DNA of 64,000 bases from Panulirus ornatus. Its lineage: Eukaryota > Arthropoda > Malacostraca > Decapoda > Palinuridae. Every line of letters starts with the position of its first letter. The first letter of the stretch is position 1. The notes beneath the pieces were generated by a model. That model saw nothing but the letters and a program-made list of their open reading frames with translations. It did not search any database and was not told the origin of the DNA. The DNA is taken from assembly GCF_036320965.1 (NCBI RefSeq), contig NC_092271.1, positions 12,610,596 to 12,674,595 on the forward strand, in the 5' to 3' direction. Shown in pieces: positions 12,354 to 22,361 of the stretch. The position numbers and the translations under genes were made by a program.

Positions 12354-12408
<55 letters not shown>
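12354..12408. repeat. (TA)n microsatellite
   Basis: A TA array of about 55 bp lies between two minus-strand LINE-A fragments, where the 3' tail of the following fragment would lie. Confidence 0.95.
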
Positions 12409-12412
<4 letters not shown>

Positions 12413-12698
12413 CCTACACAGCTTTCCATGGTTTACCCCAGACGCTTCACATGCCTTGATTCAATCCACTGACAGCACGTCAACCCCGATATACCACATC
12501 GCTCCAATTTACTCTATTCCTTGCCCTCCTTTCACCCTCCTGCATGTTCAGGCCCCGATCACACAAAATCTTTTTCACTCCATCTTTCCACCTCCAATTT
12601 GGTCTCCCTCTTCTCCTTGCTCCCTCCACCTCCGACACATATATCCTCTTGGTCAATCTTTCCTCACTCATCCTCTCCATATGCCCAAACCACTTCAA

Positions 12699-12701
<3 letters not shown>
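12409..12701 (-). mobile_element. LINE-A 3' fragment, short-form 3' UTR
   Basis: It begins inside the short-form 3' UTR (catacctacacagctttcca) and covers the ORF end with VKWFGHMERM, RLTKRIYVSEVEG and GRPNWRWKDG (12480-12698 open). It is bounded by TA arrays on both sides and lacks the terminal tctcccgcgtttgcg tail. Confidence 0.78.

Positions 12702-12777
<76 letters not shown>
12702..12777. repeat. (TA)n microsatellite with T-run
   Basis: A TA array of about 75 bp is followed by a T-rich stretch. It forms the 3' tail (A-run plus AT repeats on the minus strand) of the next LINE-A copy. Confidence 0.95.
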
Positions 12778-12781
<4 letters not shown>

Positions 12782-13815
12782 ATTTTTTTTTTTTTATTAT
12801 ACTTTGTCGCTGTCTCCCGCGTTTGCGAGGTAGCGCAAGGAAACAGACGAAAGAAATGGCCCAACCCACCCCCATACACATGTATATACATACGTCCACA
12901 CACGCAAATATACATACCTACACAGCTTTCCATGGTTTACCCCAGACGCTTCACATGCCTTGATTCAATCCACTGACAGCACGTCAACCCCAGTATACCA
13001 CATCGCTCCAATTCACTCTATTCCTTGCCCTCCTTTCACCCTCCTGCATGTTAAGGCCCCGATCACACAAAATCTTTTTCACTCCATCTTTCCACCTCCA
13101 ATTTGGTCTCCCTCTTCTCCTCGTTCCCTCCACCTCCAACACATATATCCTCTTGGTCAATCTTTCCTCACTCATTCTCTCCATGTGACCAAACCATTTC
13201 AAAACACCCTCTTCTGCTCTCTCAATCACGCTCTTTTTATTTCCACACATCTCTCTTACCCTTACGTTACTTACTCGATCAAACCACCTCACACCACACA
13301 TTGTCCTCAAACATCTCATTTCCAGCACATCCATCCTCCTGCGCACAACTCTATCCATAGTCCACGCCTCGCAACCATACAACATTGTTGGAACAACTAT
13401 TCCTTCAAACATACCCATTTTTGCTTTCCGAGATAATGTTCTCAACTTCCACACATTCTTCAAGGCTCCCAGAATTTTTGCCCCCTCCCCCACCCTATGA
13501 TCCACTTCCGCTTCCATGTTTCCATCCGCTGCCAGATCCACTCCCAGATATCTAAAACACTTCACTTCCTCCAGTTTTTCTCCATTCAAACTCACTTCCC
13601 AATTGACTTGACCCTCAACCCTACTGTACCTAATAACCTTGCTCTTATTCACATTTACTCTTAACTTTCTTCTTTCACACACTTTACCAAACTCAGTCAC
13701 CAGCTTCTGCAGTTTCTCACATGAATCAGCCACCAGCGCTGTACCATCAGCGAACAACAACTGACTCACTTCCAAAGCTCTCTCATCCCCAACAGACTTC
13801 ATCCTTGCCCCTCTT
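12778..13815 (-). mobile_element. LINE-A copy, short 3' UTR, 272-codon open frame
   Basis: A 5'-truncated copy ending at the MKSVGDERALEVSQLL segment. The open frame 12984-13802 includes SQLLFADGTALVA: motif C reads FADG, so a catalytic Asp is lost. The frame then runs through RYLGVDLAADG, YGCEAWTMDRV and HMERM to the end. The short 3' UTR and tail follow (12778-12983). Unrelated sequence begins at 13816. Confidence 0.85.
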
Positions 13816-14286
13816 ATGAATGTTTATGAATAAGTCGATGAGAATTCCAAAGAAGGGACAAGTGTTTTCCAAGTCAGCGAAACACAACCAAGCCCATCTT
13901 TTGAAACTGTCCGAGTAGTAGATCAAAGATGCTTGTAATACATTTAATTTCAAGTCTCTGATATCCTTTTACATTTGGTTAACTAAATTCCTCCCTTGAG
14001 GGTATACTCAAAATTGTGTCAGTAAGATTTTAGTTGCTATCAATAAGTCATATCTGCATAATGCAGAAATTCAATAAGCCAGGGTTTGCATAATGCAGAA
14101 ATTTCAAGAGAGGAATTTGGGAATCTGTATGACATTCTTATGCTGCAGGCCAATGGCTATCAGGAAAATTCACAATGAATGAGAGCACCCCATTGGTGGG
14201 GCAGTGATTTTGGAGAGATTTCAGGAATCTCATGGGTGAATGCTGCATGTAATCAATCGAAATAATAAACCACATATAAAATAAAC
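13816..14286. other. Non-repeat sequence, no gene seen
   Basis: AT-rich sequence between a LINE-A fragment and a half-LINE element. A 16-bp stretch (gcataatgcagaaatt) occurs twice about 30 bp apart near 14055-14103. No splice-bounded coding frame was recognised. Confidence 0.4.
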
Positions 14287-14517
14287 TATACCCTGGGGGT
14301 AGGGGAGAAAGAATACTTCCCACGTATTCCCTGCGTGTCGTAGAAGGCGACTAAAAGGGAAGGGAGCGGGGGGGCTGGAAATCCTCCCCTCTCGTTTTTT
14401 TTTAATTTTCCAAAAGAAGGAACGGAGAAGGGGGCCAGGTGAGGATGTTCCCTCAAAGGCCCAGTCCTCTGTTCTTAACGCCACCTCGCTATCGCGGGAA
14501 ATGGCGAATAGTATGGA

Positions 14518-14573
<56 letters not shown>
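14287..14573 (+). mobile_element. Half-LINE (SINE-like) element copy 1
   Basis: Its first ~170 bp (ggggagaaagaatacttccc to aaaggcccag) match the LINE-A 5' UTR seen at 14587-14750. Its last ~45 bp (cacctcgctatcgcgggaaatggcg) resemble the LINE-A 3' end (ctacctcgcaaacgcgggag). An A-run and (TA)n tail follow (14518-14573). It has no coding capacity, so it is best read as an internal-deletion derivative mobilised by LINE-A proteins. Confidence 0.7.
14526..14573. repeat. (TA)n tail
   Basis: The TA array after the A-run of half-LINE copy 1. It directly precedes the 5' end of the full-length LINE-A. Confidence 0.9.
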
Positions 14574-14576
<3 letters not shown>

Positions 14577-17500
14577 TGAGGATATGGGAGAAAGAATACT
14601 TCCCACGCATTCCTCACGTGTCGTAGATGGCGACTAAAGGGGACGGGAGCAGGGGGCTAGAAACCCTCACCTCCTTGTACTTTAACTTTCTAAACGGGGA
14701 AACAGAAGAAGGAGTCACGCGGGGAGTGCTCATCCTCCCTGAAGGCTCAGATAGGGGTGTCTAAATGTGTGTGGATGTAACCAAGATGAGAAAAAAGGAG
14801 AGATAGGTAGTATGTTTGAGGAAAGGAACCTGGATGTTTTGGCTCTGAGTGAAATGAAGCTCAAGGGTAAAGGGGAAGAGTGGTTTGGGAATATCTTGGG
14901 AGTAAAGTTAGGGGTTAGTGAGAGGACAAGAGCAAGGGAAGGAGCGGCACTACTCTTGAAACAGGAGTGGTGGGAGAATGTGATAGAGTGTAAGAAAGTA
15001 AATTCTAGATTGATATGGGTAAAACTGAAAGTTGATGAAGAGAGATGGGTGATTATTGGTGCATATGCACCTGGGCATGAGAAGAAAGATCAATAGAGGG
15101 AAGTGTTTTGGGAGCAGCTGGGTGAGTGTGTTAGTAGTTTTGATGAATGAGACTGGGTTATAGTGATGGGTGATTTGAACGCAAAGGTGAGTAAAGTGGC
15201 AGTTGAGGGAATAATTGGTGTACTTGGGGTGTTCGGTATTGTAAATGGAAATGGTGAAGAGCTTGTAGATTTGTGTAGTGAAAAAGGACTGGTAACTGGG
15301 AATACCTGGTTTAAAAAGAGATATACATAAATATATGTATGTAAGTAGAAGAGCTGGCCAGAGAGTGTTATTGGATTACATGTTAATTGATAGGTGTGTG
15401 AAAGAGAGACTTTTGGATGTTAACGCGCTGAGAGGTGCGACTGGAGGGATGTCTGATCATTATCATGTGGAGGCGAAGTTGAAGATTTGTAGAGGTTTTC
15501 AGAATAATAAGAGAGAATGTTGGGGTGAAGAAGGTGGTGAGAGTAAGTGGGTTTGGGAAGGAGACTTGTGTGAGGAAGTACCAGGAGAGACTGAGTACAG
15601 AATGGAAAAAGGTGAGAGCAAAGGGCGTAAGGGGAGTGGGGGAGGAATGGGATGAATTTAGGGAAGCAGTGATGGCTTGCGCAAAAGATGCTTGTGGCAT
15701 GAGAAGCATGGGAGGTGGCCATATTAGAAAGGGTAGTGACTGGTGGGATGAAGAAGTAAAATTATTAGTGAAAGAGAAGAGAGAGGCATTTGGGCAATTT
15801 TTGCAGGGAAATAATGCAAATGAGTGGGAGACGTATAAAAGAAAGAGACAGGAGGTCAAGAGAAAGGTGCAAGAGGTAAAAAAGAGGGCAAATGAGAGTT
15901 GGGGTGAGAGAGTATCTTTAAATTTTAGGGAGAATAAAAACATGCTTTGGAAGGAGGTAAATAAAGTGCGTAAGACAAGGGAGCAAATGGGAACATCAGT
16001 GAAGGGGGCTAATGGGGAGGTGATAAGTAGTGGTGATGTGAGAAGGAGATGGAGTGAGTATTTTGAAGGTTTGTTGAATGTGTTTGATGATAGAGTGGTA
16101 GATATAGGGTGTTTTAGTCGAGGTAGTGGGCAAAGTGAGAGCGTTAGGGAGAATGATGTGGTAAACAGAGAAGAGGTAGTAAAAGCTTTGCGGAAGATGA
16201 AAGCCGGCAAGGCAACAGGTTTGGATGGTATTGCAAAAAGGGGGTGACTGTATTGTTGACTGGTTGGTAAGATTATTTAATGTATGTATGATTCATGGTG
16301 AGGTGCCTGAGGATTGGCGGAATGCTTGCATAGTGCCATTGTACCAAGGCAATAGGGATAAAAGTGAGTGCTCAAATTACAGAGGTATAAGTTTGTTGAG
16401 TATTCCTGGCAAATTATATGGGAGGGTATTGATTCAGAGGGTGAAGGCAAGTAAAGAGCATCAGATTGGGGAAGAGCAGTGTGGTTTCAGAAGTGGTAGA
16501 GGATGTGTGGATCAGGTGTTTGCTTTGAAGAATGTATGTGAGAAATACTTACAAAAGCAAATGGATTCGTATGTAGTATCCATGGATCTGGAGAAGGCAT
16601 ATGATAGAGTTAATAGAGATGCTCTGAGGAAGGTATTAAGAATATATGGCGTGGGAGGTAAGTTGGTAGATGCAGTGAAAAGTTTTTATTGAGGACGTAT
16701 GGCATGTGTATGTGTAGGAAGAGAAGAAAGTGATTGGTTCTCAGTGAATGTTGGTTTGCGGCAGGGGTGTGTGATGTCTCCATGGTTGTTTAATTTATTT
16801 AAGGATGGGGTTGTTAGGGAGGTTAATGCAAGAGTTTTGGAAAGAGGGGCAAGTATGCAGTGTTGTGGATGAGAGAGCTTGGGAAGTGAGTCAGTTGTTG
16901 TTCGCTGATGATACAGCGCTGGTGGCTGATTCATGTGAGAAACTGCAGAAGCTGGTGACTGAGTTTGGTAAAGTGTGTGAAAGAAGAAAGTTAAGAGTAA
17001 ATGTGAATAACAGCAAGGTTATTAGGTACAGTAGGGTTGAGGGACAAGTCAATTGGGAGGTAAGTTTGGATGGAAAAAAACTGGAGGAAGTGAAGTGCTT
17101 TAGATATCTGGGAGTGGATTTGGCAATGGATGGAACCATGGAAGTGGGAGTGAATCATAGGGTGGGGGAGGGGGCAAAAGTTCTGGGAATATTGAAAAAT
17201 GTGTGGAAGTCAAGAACATTATCTTGGAAAGCAAAATTGGGTGTGTTTCAAGGAATAGTGGTTCCAACAATGTTATATGGTTGCGAGGTGTGGGCTATAG
17301 ATAAAGTTGTGCAAAGGAAGGTCGATGTGCTGGAAATGAGATGTTTGAGGACAATATGTGGTGTGAGGTGGTTTGATTGAGTAAGTAATGAAAGGGTAAG
17401 AGAGATGTGTGGTGGTAAAAAGTGTGGTTTAGAGAGCAGAAGAGGGTGTTTTGAAATGGTTTGGTCATATGGAGAGAATGAGTGAGGAAAGATTGACCAA

Positions 17501-18110
17501 GAGGATATATGTGTCAGAGGTGGAGGGAAAGAGAAGTGGGAGACCAAATTGGAGGTGGAGAGATGGAGTGAAAAAGATTTTGAGTGATCAGGGCCTGAAC
17601 ATGCAGGAAGTTGAAAGGAGTGCAAGGAATAGAGTGAATTGGAACGACGTGGTATACTGGGGTCGATGTGCTGTCAATGGATTGAACCAGGGCATGTGAA
17701 GCGTCTGGGGTAAACCATGGAGAGTTTTGTGGGGCCTGGATGTGGAAAGGGAGCTGTGGTTTCGGTGCATTATATATGACAGCTAAAGACTGAGTGTGAA
17801 CGAAGGTGGCCTTTGTTGTCTTTTCCTAGCGCTACCTCGCACACATGCGGGGGGATGGGGGTTATTATTTCATGTGTGGTGGGGTGGCGACATGAATGAT
17901 TAAGGGCAGACATTATGAATTATGTGCACGTGTATATATGTATATGTCTGTGTGTGTATATATATGTATACGTTGAGATGTATAGGAATGTATATGTGCG
18001 TGTGTGGACGTGTATGTATATACATTTGTATGTGGGTGGGTTGGGCCATTCTTTCGTCTCTTTCCTTGCGCTACCTCGCTGGCATGGGAGACGGCGACAA
18101 AATATAATAA

Positions 18111-18173
<63 letters not shown>
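14574..18173 (+). mobile_element. LINE-A copy, essentially full length, long 3' UTR
   Basis: This is the most complete LINE-A in one piece, at 3.6 kb. It has a 5' UTR (gggagaaagaatacttccca at about 14587), an ORF region from about 14800 to 17680, a long 3' UTR of about 430 bp, a short A-run and (TA)n. Broken frames at 14767-15096, 15335-15655, 15525-16247, 16225-16692, 16805-17380 and 17451-17699 together cover the whole protein. The endonuclease has LALSEMKL (usually SETKL) and SDHYHVEAK. The RT has FRSGRGCVDQVFALKN, MDLEKAYD and LLFADDTALVA. Disabling changes include stops near 15094 and 15149, a frameshift near 16240, a stop at about 16690 (FYRG to FY stop) and a CGA-to-TGA stop near 17378. 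It gives the element's overall size and order. Confidence 0.88.
14767..17699 (+). pseudogene. LINE-A endonuclease-reverse transcriptase pseudogene
   Basis: This is the coding region of the full-length copy, broken by at least five frameshifts or stops. Order: APE-type endonuclease (14767-15480), basic linker (15500-16060), RT (16150-17030, with FADD at about 16905) and the C-terminal region (17080-17680, with HMERM at about 17475). Unlike the 861-codon frame it keeps the endonuclease N-terminus (LDVLALSEMKL and WVIIGAYAPG). An N-terminal zinc finger or a separate ORF1 is not visible upstream, consistent with RTE-type single-ORF elements. Confidence 0.8.

Positions 18174-18175
<2 letters not shown>
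18114..18175. repeat. (TA)n tail between opposed LINE-A copies
   Basis: This ~60-bp TA array serves as the 3' tail of the full-length plus copy. The next minus-strand copy starts at its far edge, so the two elements are tail-to-tail. Confidence 0.95.
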
Positions 18176-18176
<1 letters not shown>

Positions 18177-21100
18177 TAGCCCAAGGAAACAGACGAAAGA
18201 AATGGCCCAACCCACTCATATACAAATGCATATACATACACGCCCAAACACACAAATATACACACCTATACATCTCAATGTACACACATATATATACACA
18301 CACAGACATATACATATATACACATGTACATAATTCATACTGTCTGCCTTTATTTATTCCCATCGCCACCTTGCCACACATGGAATAACAACCCCCTCCC
18401 CCCTCGTGTGTGCGAGGTAGCGCTAGGAAAAGGCAACAAAGGCCACATTCATTCACACTCAGTCTCCAGCTGTCATGTAATAATGCATCGAAACCACAGC
18501 TCCCTTTCCACGTCCAAGCCCCACACAACCTTCCATGGTTTATCCCAGATGCTTCACATGCCCTGATTCAATCCAGTGACAGCACGTTGACCCCGGTATA
18601 CCACATCGTTCCAATTCACTCTATTCCTTGCATGCCTTTCACCCTCCCGCATGTTCAGGCCCCGATCACTCAATATCTTTTTCACTCCATCTTTCTACCT
18701 CCAATTTGGTCTCCCACTCCTCATTCCCTCCACCTCCGACACATATATCCTCTTGGTCAATCTTTCCTCACTCATTCGCTCCATGTGACCAAACCATTTC
18801 AAAACACCCTCTTCTGCTCTCTCAACCACACTCTTTATTTCCACACATCTCTCTTACCCTTACATTACTTACTCAATCAAACCACTTCACACCACATATT
18901 GTCCTCAAACATCTCATTTCCAGCACATCCACCCTCCTGCACACAACTCTACCCATAGCCCACGCCTTGCAACCATACAACATTGTTGGAACCACTATTC
19001 CTTCAAACATACCCATTTTTGCTTTCCAAGATAATGTTCTCGACTTTGAAACATTCTTCAAGGCCCCCGGAATTTTCGCCCCCTCCCCCACCCTATGATT
19101 CACTTCCACTTCCATGGTTCCATCCGTTGCCAGATCCTCTCCCAGATATCTAAAACACTTTACTTCCTCCAGTTTTTCTCCATTCAAACTTACCTCCCAA
19201 TTGACTTGACCCTCAACCCTACTGTACCTAATAACCTTGCTCTTATTCACATTTACTCTTAACTTTCTTTTTTCACACACTTTACCAAACTCAGTCACCA
19301 GCTTCTGCAGTTTCTCACACGAATCAGCCACCAGCACTGTATCATCAGCGAACAACAACTGACTCACTTCCCAAGCTCTCATCCATAACAGACTGCATAC
19401 TTGCCCCTCTTTCCAAAACTCTTGCATTCACCTCCCTAACAACCCCATCCATAAACAAATTAAACAACCATGGAGACATCACACACCCCTGCCGCAAACC
19501 TACATTCACTGAGGACCAATCACTATCCTCTCTTCCTACATGTAAACATGCCTTACATCCTTGATAAAAACTTTTCACTGCTTCTAACAACTTGCCTCCC
19601 ACACCATATATTCTTAATACCTTCCGCAGAGCATCTCCATCAACTCTTATCATATGCCTTCTCCAGATCCATAAATGCTACACACAAATCCATTTGCTTT
19701 TCTAAGTATTTCTCGCATACATTCTTCAAAGCAAACACCTGATCCACACATCCTCTACCACTTCTGAAACCCCACTGCTCTTCCCCAATCTGATGTTCTG
19801 TACATGCCTTCACCCTCTCAATCAATACCCTCCCATATAATTTACCAGGAATACTCAACAAACTTATACCTCTGTAATTTGACCACTCACTCTTATCTCC
19901 TTTGCCTTTGTACAATGGCACTATGCAAGCATTCCGCCAATCCTCAGGCACCTCACCATGAATCATATGTAACTCAAATAACCTTACCAACCAGTCAACA
20001 ATACAGTCACCCCCTTTTTTAATAAATTCCACTGCAATATCATCCAAACCTGCTGCCTTGCCAGCTATCATCTTCCGCAAAGCTTTTACTACCTCTTCTC
20101 TGTTTACCAAATCATTTTCCCTAACCCTCTCACTTTGCACATCACCTCGACCAAAACACCCTATATCTGCCACTCTATCATCAAACACATTCAACAAACC
20201 TTCAAAATACTCACTCCATCTCCTTCTCACATCACCACTACTTGTTATCACCTCCCCATTAGTGCCCTTCACTGAAGATCCCATTTGCTCCCTTGTCTTA
20301 CACAATTTATTTACCTCCTTCCAGAACATCTTGTTATTCTCCCTAAAATTTAATGATACTCTCTCACCCCAACTCTCATTTGCCCTCTTTTTCACCTCTT
20401 GCACCTTTCTCTTGACCTCCTGTCTCTTTCTTTTATACATCTCCCACTCAACTGCATTTTTTTCCCTGCAAAAATCGTCCAAATGCCTCTCTCTTCTCTT
20501 TTACTAATAATCTTACTTCTTCATTCCACCACTCATTACCCTTTCTAATCAACCCACCTCCCAAGCTTCTCATGCCACGAGCATCTTTTGCGCACTCCAT
20601 CACTGATTCCCTAAATACATCCCATTTCTCCCCCACTCCCCTTACTTCCATTGTTCTCACCTTTTTCCATTCTGTACTCAGTCTCTCCTGGTAAGTACTT
20701 CCTCACACAAGTCTCCTTCCCAAGCTCACTTACTCTCACCACCCTCTTCACCCCAACATTCACTCTTCTTTTCTGAAAACCCATACAAATCTTCACCTTA
20801 GCCTCCACAAGATAATGATCAGACATCCCTCCAGTTGCACCTCTCAGCACATTAATATCCAAAAGTCTCTCTTTCGCGCGCCTGTCAATTAACACGTAAT
20901 CCAATAACGCTCTCTGGCCATCTCTCCTACTTACATATGTATACTTATGTATATCTCGCTTTTTAAACCGGTATTCCCAATCACCAGTCCTTTTTCAGCA
21001 AATAAATCTACAAGCTCTTCACCATTTCCATTTACAACACTGAACACCCAAAGTATACCAATTATTCCCTCAACTGCCACATTACTCATCTTTGCATTCA

Positions 21101-21375
21101 AATCACCCATCACTATAACCCGGTCTTGTGTATCAAAACCACTAACACATTCATTCAGCTGCTCCCAAAACACTTGCGTCTCATGATCTTTCTTCTCATG
21201 CCCAGGCGAATATGCACCAATAATCACCCATCTCTCTCCATCAACTTTCAGTTTTACCCATATTAATCGAGAATTTACTTTCTTACATTCTATCACCTAC
21301 TCCCACAACTCCTGTTTCAGGAGTACTGCTACTCCTTCCCTTGCTCTTGTCCTCTCAGTAACCCCTGACTTTACT
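18174..21375 (-). mobile_element. LINE-A copy, nearly full length, long 3' UTR, frameshifted
   Basis: Minus-strand copy from the long 3' UTR (from ggtagcccaaggaaacag; the last ~30 bp of the tail are missing) to the endonuclease N-terminal region at 21375. Open pieces: 20931-21296 (WVIIGAYSPG, IVMGDLNAKM), 20611-20904 (MSDHYLVEAK), 19640-20482 (linker to FMDLEKAYD), 19345-19653 (GLRQGCVMSP) and 18873-19427 (LLFADDTVLVA). At least five frame breaks. Compared with sister copies, FRSGRG is kept but EQCG reads EQWG. Confidence 0.85.
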
Positions 21376-21530
<155 letters not shown>

Positions 21531-21539
<9 letters not shown>

Positions 21540-22064
21540 GTGTCCCGCGTTTGCGAGGTAGCGCAAGGAAACAGACGAAAGAAATGGCCCAACCCACCCC
21601 CATACACATGTATATACATACGTCCACACACGCAAATATACATACCTACACAGCTTTCCATGGTTTACCCCAGACGCTTCACATGCCCTGATTCAATCCA
21701 CTGACAGCATGTCAACCCGGTATACCACATCGATCCAATTCACTCTATTCCTTGCCCTCCTTTCACCCTCCTGCATGTTCAGGCCCCAATCACAAAAAAT
21801 CTTTTTCACTCCATCTTTCCACCTCCAATTTGGTCTCCCACTTCTTGTTCCCTCCACCCCCAACACATATATCCTCTTGGTCAATCTTTCCTCACTCATT
21901 CTCTCCATGTGCCCAAACCATTTCAAAACACCCTCTTCTGCTCTCTCAACCACGCTCTTTTTATTTCCACACATCTATCTTATCCTTACATTACTTACTC
22001 GATCAAACCACCTCACACTACACATTGTCCTCAAACATCGCATTTCCAGCACATCCACCCTCCT
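21531..22064 (-). mobile_element. LINE-A 3' fragment, short 3' UTR
   Basis: Tail (tgtcccgcgtttgcgaggta, lacking the usual cgctgtct), short 3' UTR and C-terminal coding region up to VDVLEMRC, where it is cut. The open frame 21693-21974 has HMERM, RIYVLGVEGTRSGRPNW and VNWIDVVYR. The next 40 bp (ggcgacggggcaaagtgaataaata) look like another LINE-A tail. Confidence 0.8.
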
Positions 22065-22103
22065 GGGATGGCGACGGGGCAAAGTGAATAAATAGATGAA
22101 TAT

Positions 22104-22329
22104 ATATAGGGGAGAAAGAATACTTCCCACGTATTCCCTGCATGTCGTAGAAGGCGACTAAAAGGGAAGGGAGCGGGGGGCTGGAAATCCTCCCCTCTCA
22201 TTTTTTTTTTAAATTTTCCAAAAGAAGGAACATAGAAGGGGGCGATATGAGGATATTCCCTCAAAGGCCCAGTCCTCTGTTCTTAACGCTACCTCGCTAA
22301 TGCGGGAAATGGCGAATAGTATGGAAAAA

Positions 22330-22360
<31 letters not shown>

Positions 22361-22361
22361 T
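22104..22361 (+). mobile_element. Half-LINE (SINE-like) element copy 2
   Basis: Same architecture as 14287-14573: 5' UTR-like segment (aggggagaaagaatacttcc), a T-run, aaaggcccagtcctctg, the tail ctacctcgctaatgcgggaa, then an A-run and (TA)n. Its (TA)n directly touches the tail of the minus-strand LINE-A 22362-25164. Confidence 0.7.

Noticed and set aside
12114..12833. 239-codon plus-strand open frame with long Ile-Tyr runs
   Set aside because: It is antisense to LINE-A C-terminal coding fragments and reads through two (TA)n arrays. No independent gene signal.
15383..16210. 275-codon minus-strand open frame in the full-length LINE-A
   Set aside because: Antisense shadow of the basic linker (Lys/Arg/Glu codons reversed give Ser/Phe/Leu). 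The same shadow appears at every LINE-A copy (24020-24733, 59936-60649).
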